Shown here: one piece after another, positions 43,097 to 51,785 of the stretch | How the letters are laid out: the number at the start of each line of letters is the position of its first letter | Numbering within the stretch: position 1 is the stretch's first letter | Origin: CAZDKO01 sp964506075 [NCBI: uncultured bacterium] | GTDB taxonomy: Bacteria; CAZDME01; JAYEMH01 | Reading direction: 5' to 3' | NCBI GenBank assembly: GCA_964506075.1 | Contig: CAZDKO010000008.1 | Coordinates: 1-52,250 of the forward strand | Length of the DNA: 52,250 bases | Position numbers and translations under genes: made by a program | Notes under the pieces: generated by a model | Told to the model about the DNA's origin: nothing | Database searches by the model: none | What the model saw: the letters and a program-made list of their open reading frames with translations, nothing else

Positions 43097-45814
43097 ATGT
43101 CTATACAGAAAAAGATAAAAAAAATAAAAAATTTTCGTAGTTTAACGGTTAATCTCGCTATTGCGTTTTTAATTTTAGCTCTGGTAATTATCATCGTTAC
43201 CAGCACTACAATTATATATTTCAATTTCCAAAACCAAAAAAAATCGTTAGCCCTTCAAATGCAGTTACTCGCTCAGGAAGCAGCCAACACGGTCAAAGGT
43301 TTTACTCAAGAAAAACTCAGTATTTTGAAAGCGGCCGTCAGTATCGGCAACATAGCTAATATCCCCCGCGAAAACCAGCAGCTGGCTCTGGAGAAACTGT
43401 TAGGTCTTGAACTGTCTTTTCGTCAATTAACCCTCTTCAATACCCAGGGGCAAGAGTTAATAAGAACCTCCCGTTTATCAAGATTAATGTCAAACCAACT
43501 CAGCAAACAAATAGCCGATAAAAATCTTTATCAAATGGCACTTGAGAGAGAATATGTCAGTCCGGTGTATATGGACGATATAACCAGCGAACCAATGATA
43601 TTAATGGCTGTTCCGGTTACCGATATCTTTGGCAATTTTAAAGGTGAATTGATAGCCGAAGTCAACTTAAAATTTATGTGGAATCTGGTGGATAAGATAA
43701 AAATCGGAAAGAAAGGCCTGGCGTATGTAGTTGACCTGCAGGGAAATCTTATCGCCTTTGGTGATATCGGCCGCGTTTTAAAGAGAGAAAATTTAGCCAA
43801 TCTGAAAGAGGTAAATGAATTCTTGCTGGGTAATGAACTGGTTCATAAAACCGAAATCGAAATCGCCCGGGGAATCCAGAACAGTTATGTTATCACGACG
43901 CATGTTCATCTTGGTACGCCTGACTGGGCGGTGGTGGTTGAAATGCCGGTGATGGAGGCATATGAAACTGTAATTCACGGGATAAAATTATCAGTATTGG
44001 TCATGCTTCTAAGTTTTATCCTGGCTATTATGCTAAGCATCTATCTCTCAAAAAAAATTACCAGGCCAATAATATATTTAAGAGATGCCACAAGAAAAAT
44101 CGGTAAAGGCAACCTGGATATAAAAATAGAAGTTAAATCAAAAGATGAAATCGGTGAACTGGCGGAAAGCTTCAATCAGATGGCCGAAGATTTAAATAAA
44201 ACAACCACCTCAATAGATAATCTCCACCGGGAAATCACCGAGCGTCAGAGAATGGAAGGCGCCCTGAAGGAAAGCCAGGAACAGTATCGGGCGCTTGTAG
44301 AAAATACTGTTTTGGGCATTACAATAATGGATACTGATTACAATATAATTCACACCAACACCACTTTTGCTGATTTATTTAAAAAGTCAGCCAGCGAATT
44401 TGTCGGTAAAAAGTGCTTCAGGGAATATGAAAAACGTCAGGCAGTCTGTCCGCATTGTCCCGGGACAAAGGCGATGGCTTCTGGAACCACTGCGGAGGTT
44501 GAAACTTACGCCGTGTTAGATGATGGCACCCGGATTCAGGTCCGGAACCGTGCCGTTCCATTTTTTGGGCCGAACGGGGTAATCAGAGGCTTTATTGAGA
44601 TAGTTGAAAACATCGATAAAGCTAAGAAAATGGAAGAAGCTTTGCGCGAAGCGGAAGAAAAATACAGGCTGCAATTTGAAGGGTCGCTGGATGCCATCTT
44701 CGTATCGGAAACTGAATCAGGGATAGTGGTTGACTGTAACCCCGCCGCCGCAGAATTGGTCGGGCGGGAAAAAACAGAAATTATCGGCCAGCACCAGCGG
44801 ATTCTTTATCCGCCGGAAATTACCGAAGATAAGTTTACTAAAACCTATATGGATCACCTCTCGGGGAAAAAAGGTGAAATTCTGGAAACAGAGATTATTA
44901 CCAAAAATGGAGAAAGACGGTATGTTGCCATAAAAGCTTCTCTAATTGAATTCAGAGGTAAAAAACTGATGCAGGGCATTTTCCGCGATATCACCGAGCA
45001 AAAGAAAGCCGCCAATCAACTGCAGGAGGCATACACCCAGCTAAAACAAGCTCAGGAACAGCTTATTCAGGCCGAAAAATTAAACGCCGTCGGTCAACTG
45101 GCCTCTGGCGTCGCCCATGAAATAAGGAACCCGCTGGCAATAATATTGCAAGGGGTTGAATATATGGGAAAAATATCCGAGACACAAAATGATGACGACA
45201 CGCGGGATATCATTGATATAATAAAGCATAATATAGAAAGAGCCGATAAAATTATCCATTCTCTTATCGATTTTTCCAGAGCTACAGAATTAAATTTAGA
45301 ACTCAGAAACATAAATTCTATCATAGAAGATTCTTTAATTTTGGTTGAACATAAAACAAAATTAGAAGACTTTAAGATTATTACAGAATTTAAAGACAAT
45401 CCTCTGAATGTTTTAATAGACCTGACAAAAATAGAACAGGTACTGGTTAATCTTTTTTTAAATGCCATGGACGCTATGTCCCGGGGGGGAACAATTTTTA
45501 TCCGCACTTATTTAATACAGTTTAATCAATCCATAAAAGAGCCGGGCGAAAGGGGCGAGTTTCTCTTTAAACCGGGAGATAAAGCCGCCGTGATAGAAGT
45601 TGAAGATAACGGCAGAGGCATTTCTAAAAAGTATCTTCAGAATATTTTTGACCCGTTCTTTACGACTAAAGGGCCCCGCGGCGGAACCGGACTCGGCCTG
45701 TCGGTAACCAAAAACATTATTGATATGCACAAAGGTCTTATTGAAGTAGAAACTGAAGAAGGCAAAGGAACTAAATTCAGGATAACGTTAAAAATAGCAG
45801 AAAATAACTTATAG
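43097..45814 (+). CDS. Cache-HAMP-PAS-PAS sensor histidine kinase (module C)
   Basis: 905 residues. TM1 is about 17-40; the dCache-like domain runs about 45-290 (SPVYMDDITSEPMILMAVPV, GKKGLAYVVDLQGNLIAFGD); TM2 is about 297-316. HAMP (about 317-370), then PAS1 (about 392-510) with an unusual Cys cluster KKCFREYEKRQAVCPHCPG, PAS2 (about 520-638), coiled coil, HisKA with H674 in GVAHEIRNPLAII, and HATPase (about 770-903) with DNGRGIS and GTGLGLS. The Cys group could bind a metal or sense redox. It has no adjacent response regulator. The core closely resembles the module A kinase (AQEQLIQAEKLNAVGQLASG against TQEQLMQAEKLSAVGQLATG). Confidence 0.92.
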   Translation: MSIQKKIKKIKNFRSLTVNLAIAFLILALVIIIVTSTTIIYFNFQNQKKSLALQMQLLAQEAANTVKGFTQEKLSILKAAVSIGNIANIPRENQQLALEKLLGLELSFRQLTLFNTQGQELIRTSRLSRLMSNQLSKQIADKNLYQMALEREYVSPVYMDDITSEPMILMAVPVTDIFGNFKGELIAEVNLKFMWNLVDKIKIGKKGLAYVVDLQGNLIAFGDIGRVLKRENLANLKEVNEFLLGNELVHKTEIEIARGIQNSYVITTHVHLGTPDWAVVVEMPVMEAYETVIHGIKLSVLVMLLSFILAIMLSIYLSKKITRPIIYLRDATRKIGKGNLDIKIEVKSKDEIGELAESFNQMAEDLNKTTTSIDNLHREITERQRMEGALKESQEQYRALVENTVLGITIMDTDYNIIHTNTTFADLFKKSASEFVGKKCFREYEKRQAVCPHCPGTKAMASGTTAEVETYAVLDDGTRIQVRNRAVPFFGPNGVIRGFIEIVENIDKAKKMEEALREAEEKYRLQFEGSLDAIFVSETESGIVVDCNPAAAELVGREKTEIIGQHQRILYPPEITEDKFTKTYMDHLSGKKGEILETEIITKNGERRYVAIKASLIEFRGKKLMQGIFRDITEQKKAANQLQEAYTQLKQAQEQLIQAEKLNAVGQLASGVAHEIRNPLAIILQGVEYMGKISETQNDDDTRDIIDIIKHNIERADKIIHSLIDFSRATELNLELRNINSIIEDSLILVEHKTKLEDFKIITEFKDNPLNVLIDLTKIEQVLVNLFLNAMDAMSRGGTIFIRTYLIQFNQSIKEPGERGEFLFKPGDKAAVIEVEDNGRGISKKYLQNIFDPFFTTKGPRGGTGLGLSVTKNIIDMHKGLIEVETEEGKGTKFRITLKIAENNL

Positions 45815-45820
45815 GAAAAA

Positions 45821-46903
45821 TTGACTTTCCTCTCCAGGCATTTTAAAAATAGACATCAAACCTTGACCATAGATAAAAAAGACATTAAAAATTTTACCCT
45901 GCCGGAACTTGAGAAAATATTTATTCCTCTTGAGGAACCGTCTTACCGGGCGAAACAGGTATTCTCCTGGTTATATGAAAAAGGCGTTGATAGTTTTAGC
46001 GGAATGAAAAATCTTCCCGGAAAGCTTATAGATAAACTTGATAAACTCTATTATATCGGCGGTCTTAATTTAAATAAACGTCTCAGAGCCAAAGACGGAA
46101 CGGAAAAATTCCTCTTTAAATTAAAAGACGGTAATTTTATAGAATCCGTCTTTATTCCCGCCTCCCGTCGGAATACCCTTTGCCTTTCCACCCAGGTCGG
46201 CTGTAAATTCGGCTGTGCTTTCTGCGCCAGCGGTCTTACGGGTTTTATAAGAGACCTTACCGCTTCAGAGATTATTAGCCAGGTGCTTTTTTTAGAGCAC
46301 CATTTAAAATATAAAATAACCAATTACGTCTTTATGGGAATGGGTGAACCCCTGGATAATTATATAAACACCTTCAAGGCGATAAGTATAATGAACACTT
46401 CCGAAGGATTAAATATCGGCTCCAGAAGAATAACCATTTCTACCTGCGGTCTCGTTCCGGCCATGGATAAACTGAAAGACTTAGCGCTTCAGGTAAATTT
46501 ATCCCTCTCGCTCCACGCCGCCGATGATAAACTTAGAGATGAGCTGGTGCCGGTAAATAGAAAGTATCCGCTTGGAAGTCTCTTAAAAGCCGGCGAAAAA
46601 TATATGGAAGAATCCGGACGGATGATTACCCTGGAATATGTGTTAATAAAAGGTAAAAATGATACTTTCAAAGATGCGGATAATCTGGCCGCTATCGCCC
46701 AAAGATTAAAAGCCAAGGTGAATCTAATTGCTTATAATAAAGTTTCCGCCTTTAAACTGGAACCGCCCACCCTAAAAGACTTAACGATTTTTATGAATCG
46801 GCTCAGGGATAAAAAAGTAAACGTAACCTTGAGAAAATCAAAGGGTGCTGATATACAAGCTGCCTGCGGGCAACTCGCCGGGGGAAGAAATGTCAAAATA
46901 TAA
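45821..46903 (+). CDS. rlmN: 23S rRNA/tRNA adenine-C2 methyltransferase
   Basis: 360 residues. This radical SAM enzyme methylates A2503 of 23S rRNA (and A37 of some tRNAs). The cluster motif is GCKFGCAFC with C128, C132, C135; C349 in AACGQLAG is the catalytic Cys that forms the methyl-carrying intermediate, and the second is probably C121-region. VFMGMGEPLDNY and STCGLVPAMDKL are also typical. The frame opens with TTG at 45821 behind TAGGAAAAA. No ATG fits, and the N-terminal LPELEKIFIPLEEPSYRAKQVFSWLY needs that start. It lies seven bases after the kinase stop, so is probably co-transcribed. Confidence 0.95.
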   Translation: MTFLSRHFKNRHQTLTIDKKDIKNFTLPELEKIFIPLEEPSYRAKQVFSWLYEKGVDSFSGMKNLPGKLIDKLDKLYYIGGLNLNKRLRAKDGTEKFLFKLKDGNFIESVFIPASRRNTLCLSTQVGCKFGCAFCASGLTGFIRDLTASEIISQVLFLEHHLKYKITNYVFMGMGEPLDNYINTFKAISIMNTSEGLNIGSRRITISTCGLVPAMDKLKDLALQVNLSLSLHAADDKLRDELVPVNRKYPLGSLLKAGEKYMEESGRMITLEYVLIKGKNDTFKDADNLAAIAQRLKAKVNLIAYNKVSAFKLEPPTLKDLTIFMNRLRDKKVNVTLRKSKGADIQAACGQLAGGRNVKI

Positions 46904-47537
46904 AGTTATTATATTTGATATTGACGGAACTATAGTTGACCACGTCAGTTCCTGGAGATACATCCATGAAAAACTCAGACTGTGGGATGATCTGGCCTGC
47001 CGCTATCAGGAAAAATTCCTGGCCGGGAAAATAAGTTACAAAAAATTCTGTGAACTGGATGCGGCTCACTGGAAAGGAATGCCGGAAAGAAAAATAAAAA
47101 GGATATTTAAAAAATATCCTTACATTAAAAACGCCGCCGGTTCCATAAGAAAGCTCAAAAAACTGGGCTTTAAGCTGGTGGCTATTTCTACCGGATTGCA
47201 ATATACGGCTGAACGCCTGAAAAAAGAACTGGGATTCGATTACGTTTCATGTAACAAACTTATAGCGAGGCGGGGAATATTGACGGGTAAGGTTAAAATC
47301 AACATAACTCATGGAGCCAAAGGCCGGATTTTAAAAAAGATACTTAGAGAAATAGGTGTCAAACCGCATGAAGTGATAAGCATCGGGGATAGCGCCGGAG
47401 ACATCCCTCTGGCAAAACTATCGGGTTTCTCCATCGCTTTTAATTCTTCGGATAAAAATTTTTTAAAACTTGTCGATTATAACTGTAAAACAAAAGATTT
47501 TAAGGAAGTATTAAATAAAATTGTCTCTATTTTGTAA
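46890..47537 (+). CDS. HAD superfamily phosphatase (SerB-like)
   Basis: 215 residues from the ATG at 46890. Motif I DIDGTIVD, motif II AISTG, a Lys in HGAKGRIL, and motif IV SIGDSAGDIPLAKLSG give a complete HAD active site. The small helical cap and spacing resemble phosphoserine-phosphatase-like (HAD-IB) enzymes, but substrate selectivity cannot be read. The start overlaps the rlmN end by 14 bases and has a GGGGGAAG site, so translation is coupled. The longer frame starting at 46845 has no ribosome site. It converges on the peptide-modification cluster. Confidence 0.88.
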   Translation: MSKYKVIIFDIDGTIVDHVSSWRYIHEKLRLWDDLACRYQEKFLAGKISYKKFCELDAAHWKGMPERKIKRIFKKYPYIKNAAGSIRKLKKLGFKLVAISTGLQYTAERLKKELGFDYVSCNKLIARRGILTGKVKINITHGAKGRILKKILREIGVKPHEVISIGDSAGDIPLAKLSGFSIAFNSSDKNFLKLVDYNCKTKDFKEVLNKIVSIL

Positions 47538-47548
47538 TAAACGCCCCG

Positions 47549-47845
47549 TTATTTTAAAAATTTTATACATTTTTTCTTCTCTAATTGCTTTAAAATTAAG
47601 ATTAAGTCTTCTTCTATTCTCTGGGGCTTTTCTTGGAATTCCTCAGCAATGATTTCTTTAATCTGTCTGACACTTTTCCGGCCGTCAATAAGTTCCCAGA
47701 TACGCGCCGCTACCACGCCGTCTAAAGCATAAATACTCTCCAGATCAACTGTGTTATTTTCAATAGGCGCCAGAAATACTGTGTCTTCCATTTTCTTGGA
47801 AATGACTGAGGAATCTCTCTCGTAACATCTCTCCATAAAATTCAT
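47549..47845 (-). CDS. PqqD-like RiPP recognition protein, copy 1
   Basis: 98 residues, a stand-alone PqqD domain (winged helix that holds precursor leader peptides). VDLESIYALDGVVAARIWELIDGRKSVRQIKEIIAEEF is the signature segment (the N.tA..iW.llDG..tv.ei pattern). It ends in a Lys-rich LEKKKCIKFLK. It matches the copy at 48884-49180 at about 74 of 98 positions, so they come from a tandem duplication. It lies 50 bases after the radical SAM gene, last in the cluster. Ribosome site AAGGAGGG. Confidence 0.85.
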   Translation of the reverse strand: MNFMERCYERDSSVISKKMEDTVFLAPIENNTVDLESIYALDGVVAARIWELIDGRKSVRQIKEIIAEEFQEKPQRIEEDLILILKQLEKKKCIKFLK

Positions 47846-47895
47846 CGCTACCCTCCTTTAAAAAATAATTGTTCTGATAAAGCACCGGCCAAACA

Positions 47896-48804
47896 TTACA
47901 AGGGTTTAAGATAACTTAAATTAAACAAATCTACATATTTACTGTAAAAACCATCGCACTTCCGATTTAAACTGCATTTATCACAAATCTTCAATTTTGT
48001 TTTTATTCTATATGAAGGCACGTTCGGAATGTTTGTCCTGAATCTTTCAGGATACGAGAACGGCTCGGCGACAGCCGACGGTCTGGTCATAAATATATTT
48101 GCCCGATAAAAACCAAAGACACAAAAAGGAATATCGGTTATGGTCAAAAAGGCCCTCTTCCTTTCATTAAGATTTAGAAGAGAAACTAAATAAGGCCGCA
48201 TTTCTTTAAAAGAAACAGCTATTTTCCGAAAATCCAGATGTTCCGGAAGGCAGGGTATAGAAAAATTGATATCGGGAGTGTATTTAAACGCCAGGGAAAA
48301 TATATTGATGATATCCTTATAGTTATGCTTAATAATTAATGACGAAATCATTATGTGTATATCGGGGGCATATTTTTTAAGATTTTTAATGCCTTCTAAG
48401 GTTTCTTTAAAACTGCCTTTAGCCTGAGTGATAGAATCGTGGATGGACGCTTTTGAACCATACAAGGGAATCTTGATTTCATCCAGTCGGGCAGCTTCCA
48501 GTTCCTTTACCAACTTCAGATTATGTAAATCCCGGCCATGCGTTAAAAGCAGAACCAATTCAAATTTCATGTCTTTTTTTAACCGCTTAACCAGATGAGC
48601 AATTTTTTCATATTCAATAGGGTCGTAACCGCTTATTTCTACTTCATTAAAACCTCGTTTTTTAAGGTGGCAAGCCTGCTGTAATAAATTACTTTCTATT
48701 TTTTTCAATTCCTCTTTATTAAACTTTTTTCTGATTCCCAGAGGATTACAAAAGACACAACTATTCTTGCAATGTAATTGAATAACTATTCCGCTTTTAG
48801 CCAT
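47896..48804 (-). CDS. Radical SAM protein of the RiPP cluster
   Basis: 302 residues from MAKSGIVIQLHCKNSCVFCN. The cluster motif is C12-x3-C16-x2-C19. EVEISGYDPIEYEKIAHLVKRLKK, LLLTHGRDL and IKIPLYGSKASIHDSITQAKGSFKETLEGI match the radical SAM barrel. A C-terminal Cys group KICDKCSLNRKC suggests an auxiliary Fe-S cluster (twitch/SPASM-like). Start choice is uncertain: the ATG at 48804 has no close ribosome site, whereas a TTG 39 bases upstream would place the AGGAGAGGAG inside the coding region. It lies between two PqqD genes, so probably modifies a peptide or PqqD-bound substrate. Confidence 0.85.
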   Translation of the reverse strand: MAKSGIVIQLHCKNSCVFCNPLGIRKKFNKEELKKIESNLLQQACHLKKRGFNEVEISGYDPIEYEKIAHLVKRLKKDMKFELVLLLTHGRDLHNLKLVKELEAARLDEIKIPLYGSKASIHDSITQAKGSFKETLEGIKNLKKYAPDIHIMISSLIIKHNYKDIINIFSLAFKYTPDINFSIPCLPEHLDFRKIAVSFKEMRPYLVSLLNLNERKRAFLTITDIPFCVFGFYRANIFMTRPSAVAEPFSYPERFRTNIPNVPSYRIKTKLKICDKCSLNRKCDGFYSKYVDLFNLSYLKPL

Positions 48805-48883
48805 GATTAATAAATAGATCTCACTCCTCTCCTGCCTCTGCAAAAGTTATAGAGCTGGATAATCCGGCTTTTCTTTTCAACCG

Positions 48884-49180
48884 TCACTTTTTTAATCTTA
48901 TGCACTTTTTCTTCTCTAACTGTTTAAAAATTGAGATTAAATCTTTTTCTATTTGTTGAGGTTTTTCTTCAAATTCTTCAGTAATTATTTTATTAATTTG
49001 TCCGACACTTCTCCGGCCGTCAATGAGTTCCCAGATACGCGCCGCCACCGCTCCATCTAAGGTATAAACACTCTCCAATTTAACCACGTCATTTTCAATA
49101 GGCACCAGAAACACCGTATCTTTCATCGTCTTGGAAATGACCGAGGCATCCCTCTGGTAACATCTTTCCATAAAATTCAT
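48884..49180 (-). CDS. PqqD-like RiPP recognition protein, copy 2
   Basis: 98 residues, MNFMERCYQRDASVISKTMKD then VKLESVYTLDGAVAARIWELIDGRRSVGQI, the PqqD signature. It is a near-duplicate of copy 1. The ATG at 49180 is preceded by GGGAGG; a GTG one codon earlier also fits. Immediately upstream is a short scar of a radical SAM start, so this copy once followed its own radical SAM gene. It lies 74 bases after the YcaO-fusion stop and 80 bases before the intact radical SAM gene. Confidence 0.85.
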   Translation of the reverse strand: MNFMERCYQRDASVISKTMKDTVFLVPIENDVVKLESVYTLDGAVAARIWELIDGRRSVGQINKIITEEFEEKPQQIEKDLISIFKQLEKKKCIRLKK

Positions 49181-49193
49181 CACTGCCTCCCAT

Positions 49194-49235
49194 TTAAAAT
49201 CTGCAATGTAATTTAATAACTATCTCACTTTCAGC
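49194..49235 (-). pseudogene. Remnant of a duplicated radical SAM gene 5' end
   Basis: Read on the minus strand, the bases encode AESEIVIKLHCRF-stop. Eight of the first eleven residues match AKSGIVIQLHC at the start of the intact radical SAM protein, and the nucleotide match continues upstream of both. Everything after the first cluster Cys is gone, and the PqqD copy 2 ribosome site follows directly. It is the footprint of tandem duplication followed by deletion. Confidence 0.75.
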
Positions 49236-49254
49236 CGCAACTATTCAATAAATT

Positions 49255-51474
49255 TCACGACTCTAATATCTCTGAAATTGTATGTTTGCCGTTTAATCGC
49301 GGGATTAATCTTTTAAATTCATCCCGATTCTCTACCTTCAGGGCAAACGATTTATAAGGTGATTTGAATACAGCTTTATCCCGGGATATAAAAGCCACAT
49401 CAAAATAACTTGGAATCTTAGGTTTTTCCGGAAATGGTCTGCTAATATCATCTGGATGAATATCGATTTTCCACGGTAAATCGAATAGCCTGTCTTTATC
49501 AAGTTTTAGTCCGAGCACCCTGGGTGTTTTAGGGTTGGAATAATCTTCTTTGATATAATTCTTATACCCGAGCAACCCGGGTATCTCAAATAAACGCCTT
49601 GACCATCGGATGCTGTAGGGCGAAATAATCGGTTGAAGCCCCGGAATCAAAACTCGCACCACAGGAAATTCTATATACGGCTTAGTAAGTTCCACAACTA
49701 TTATCTCCATACCCAAATCCCCGATAATATCAATACAGGTTTCAATGTCTGTTTTAATATTAGTTGAGGATAAATTGGGAATTGACTCAAACTGGACGGT
49801 CCTCGGGCCCCGGCGGCACCTGTAGTTTAACGGGTAACCCGGATTCTTTTCTAACCAGGCAGGTACAACGGGATAAATTTGTAATGCTTCGGTTAAAGAC
49901 CTGAGCAGGGCCAGCTCTGGATTTAGATGCGTCCCGACGGCGTAAGCAAAGGCGGCCATTTTCCCGGTCTCTTTCGAAGTCTGCTTCAGAAAAGTACTGA
50001 ACGTCGGTATCTGTATATCCATGGTCAGATTCTTAATATAAAAGTCTATTCCTTTTTCTTTGAGTGTATCTAAAACTTGACGAATATATTGATTTTTTGT
50101 CTCATTAACCTCCATATCAGGCATACAGAGTCTCTGTTGCTCTACAATCATATGAGCGTCTCTTTCTACCACTTCAAGAATCCCGTGTAATATGGCCTCT
50201 TCTAAACAATTGCCGGCGGCCAGTCCATTTGAATCGCAAACCAATATCTTTTGCCCCCCGGTCCGTGATTGATAGGGCAAGTAAACAGCTTCTGACGGAA
50301 CGAGCACCGGTTTATTATTAGTTAAAGAATAACCCCATGACCAGTCTATCTTTAAATTTTCTGAGTATGGAATCGGTAAATTTAAAGTCAGCACCAGAGT
50401 TTTAGGGTCAAGAGCGTCTTTTTTTACCTCTTTGAAAGTGGCGGTAATGCTTTTTTCATCTCCATGCAGTTTGGCACAATATCGCTCTATCGCTTCTCCT
50501 AAACCGCTGGCCCGGCTTTGCTCCAGGGTAACCCCTTTGCCAAAATGATCTCCGCATTCGTTATTGCCGTTCGGGTCAGCCGACACCATATGAAAACAAG
50601 GAAAAACTTTATCAATTCCCCATTTTCTTACTTCAGTAATTATACCTACCTTCCCGATTAATCTTTCCATCTTCTTTAGTGTTTGTTCGGAAGAAGTTAT
50701 CCTCAAACCATTTTCGTTGTATATACTTTCCCGGTCAACAAGAGTTATGGTTTTTTTACGCGCTGCGTTAGAAACCCTGTTTCTGTTAACTGTATAATCT
50801 ATTCCGCAATGGGCGCAGGTGGTCTTTCTGAGTAGCTCGTCAAATCTACCGTGGGCGTCTAAAGAAGTCAGGGTTAATAGCCGATTTACTAACATAGGGG
50901 GCTTAATTTCAGTAAGGACTTTTATGGCTTCTAAACTGACGTGGTTAGCTATGGATGGTTCCAACATTCGCATGTCCCATAGCGGATTGAAATTTTCGGC
51001 TTTTAATATATAGTCCTGTTTTTTAAACTGCTCGTTTTCTTTCAGCCTTAACCGGTAACAGTTGTAACAGGCGCTCTTCCCCGGTAACACCGTCGGTCCA
51101 ATTACGACCTGGTGAGTATCTAACTCTGCGCCAATCAAAGGTATCCCCATCTTGAGGCAGGCCTGATTGAGTTGAAGATATGCCGGAGCTAAAGTTGCCT
51201 CTGAACAGCAAATTACCAGGTTATAATCTTCAATTATCTCTTCAAATTTCCTCTCACTCAGACTGATGTTTCTAATCTTCTTTATCCCTGAAGAAGATAA
51301 AGACGACTTTATCATTGAGCCGAGGTTATTCTTTGAATTGAAAATAATTATCCTGGCCTTTTTAAGGATATTTTGAATTTTTTTTGCCCTTTGCGCAGAA
51401 ATCTTGCCATCCTCTAAAGCATTCCAGAGTTCAAGAAGAAATAAATTTTCTAATGTTTTATTTTTATTCAGCAT
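49255..51474 (-). CDS. Fused E1-like/YcaO cyclodehydratase-type protein (TOMM synthetase)
   Basis: 739 residues. The N-terminal E1/ThiF-like part (about 35-225) has GPTVLPGKSACYNCYRLR and TTCAHCG, the CxxC pairs that hold zinc in azoline-forming C/ThiF-like proteins. The YcaO domain (about 265-690) has ATP/Mg sites GLGEAIERYCAKLHG and ILEVVERDAHM and ends PFPEKPKIP, like the Pro-rich YcaO end. YcaO proteins activate peptide backbone amides with ATP to form thiazoline/oxazoline or thioamide. Residues about 690-739 (VAFISRDKAVFKSPYKS..., LNGKHTISEIL) look like the first half of a PqqD-type leader-binding domain, normally N-terminal to the E1 part. ATG 51474 has GGGAGAT. Confidence 0.88.
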   Translation of the reverse strand: MLNKNKTLENLFLLELWNALEDGKISAQRAKKIQNILKKARIIIFNSKNNLGSMIKSSLSSSGIKKIRNISLSERKFEEIIEDYNLVICCSEATLAPAYLQLNQACLKMGIPLIGAELDTHQVVIGPTVLPGKSACYNCYRLRLKENEQFKKQDYILKAENFNPLWDMRMLEPSIANHVSLEAIKVLTEIKPPMLVNRLLTLTSLDAHGRFDELLRKTTCAHCGIDYTVNRNRVSNAARKKTITLVDRESIYNENGLRITSSEQTLKKMERLIGKVGIITEVRKWGIDKVFPCFHMVSADPNGNNECGDHFGKGVTLEQSRASGLGEAIERYCAKLHGDEKSITATFKEVKKDALDPKTLVLTLNLPIPYSENLKIDWSWGYSLTNNKPVLVPSEAVYLPYQSRTGGQKILVCDSNGLAAGNCLEEAILHGILEVVERDAHMIVEQQRLCMPDMEVNETKNQYIRQVLDTLKEKGIDFYIKNLTMDIQIPTFSTFLKQTSKETGKMAAFAYAVGTHLNPELALLRSLTEALQIYPVVPAWLEKNPGYPLNYRCRRGPRTVQFESIPNLSSTNIKTDIETCIDIIGDLGMEIIVVELTKPYIEFPVVRVLIPGLQPIISPYSIRWSRRLFEIPGLLGYKNYIKEDYSNPKTPRVLGLKLDKDRLFDLPWKIDIHPDDISRPFPEKPKIPSYFDVAFISRDKAVFKSPYKSFALKVENRDEFKRLIPRLNGKHTISEILES

Positions 51475-51488
51475 TTTGTTATCTCCCT

Positions 51489-51785
51489 TTACCTTTTCTT
51501 TGTTTTTGACAGTCGTAAAAGGTGTTTGGCGGTTAAATCTTCAATAAACTCCACGGTATCTTTAATCACCGTATTTTTATCGGCTTCAAACTCCTTATAA
51601 ATGAGACTAATTATATCTTTAATCTTCCGTGAGCCATCGGCTAAATCCCAGATTCTGGCTCCGACAGGATTCAAGGTGCAAACGGTTTTTTTGTCAGAAG
51701 CAATAATAATCGCCTGCTTATCTATTATAGAATAATATACGTCCTTCTCCTGAGACACATACATTTCCATGCTTAGTTTTCTCAT
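51489..51785 (-). CDS. PqqD-like RiPP recognition protein, copy 3
   Basis: 98 residues, MRKLSMEMYVSQEKDVYYSIIDKQAIIIASDKKTVCTLNPVGARIWDLADGSRKIKDIISLIYKEF. The LNPVGARIWDLADG segment is the PqqD signature, and the beta-rich front is longer and clearer than in copies 1 and 2, to which it is only distantly related. It overlaps the stop of the upstream radical SAM gene by ATGA and ends 14 bases before the YcaO fusion. The tight packing makes it the probable leader-binding partner of one or both. Confidence 0.88.
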   Translation of the reverse strand: MRKLSMEMYVSQEKDVYYSIIDKQAIIIASDKKTVCTLNPVGARIWDLADGSRKIKDIISLIYKEFEADKNTVIKDTVEFIEDLTAKHLLRLSKTKKR

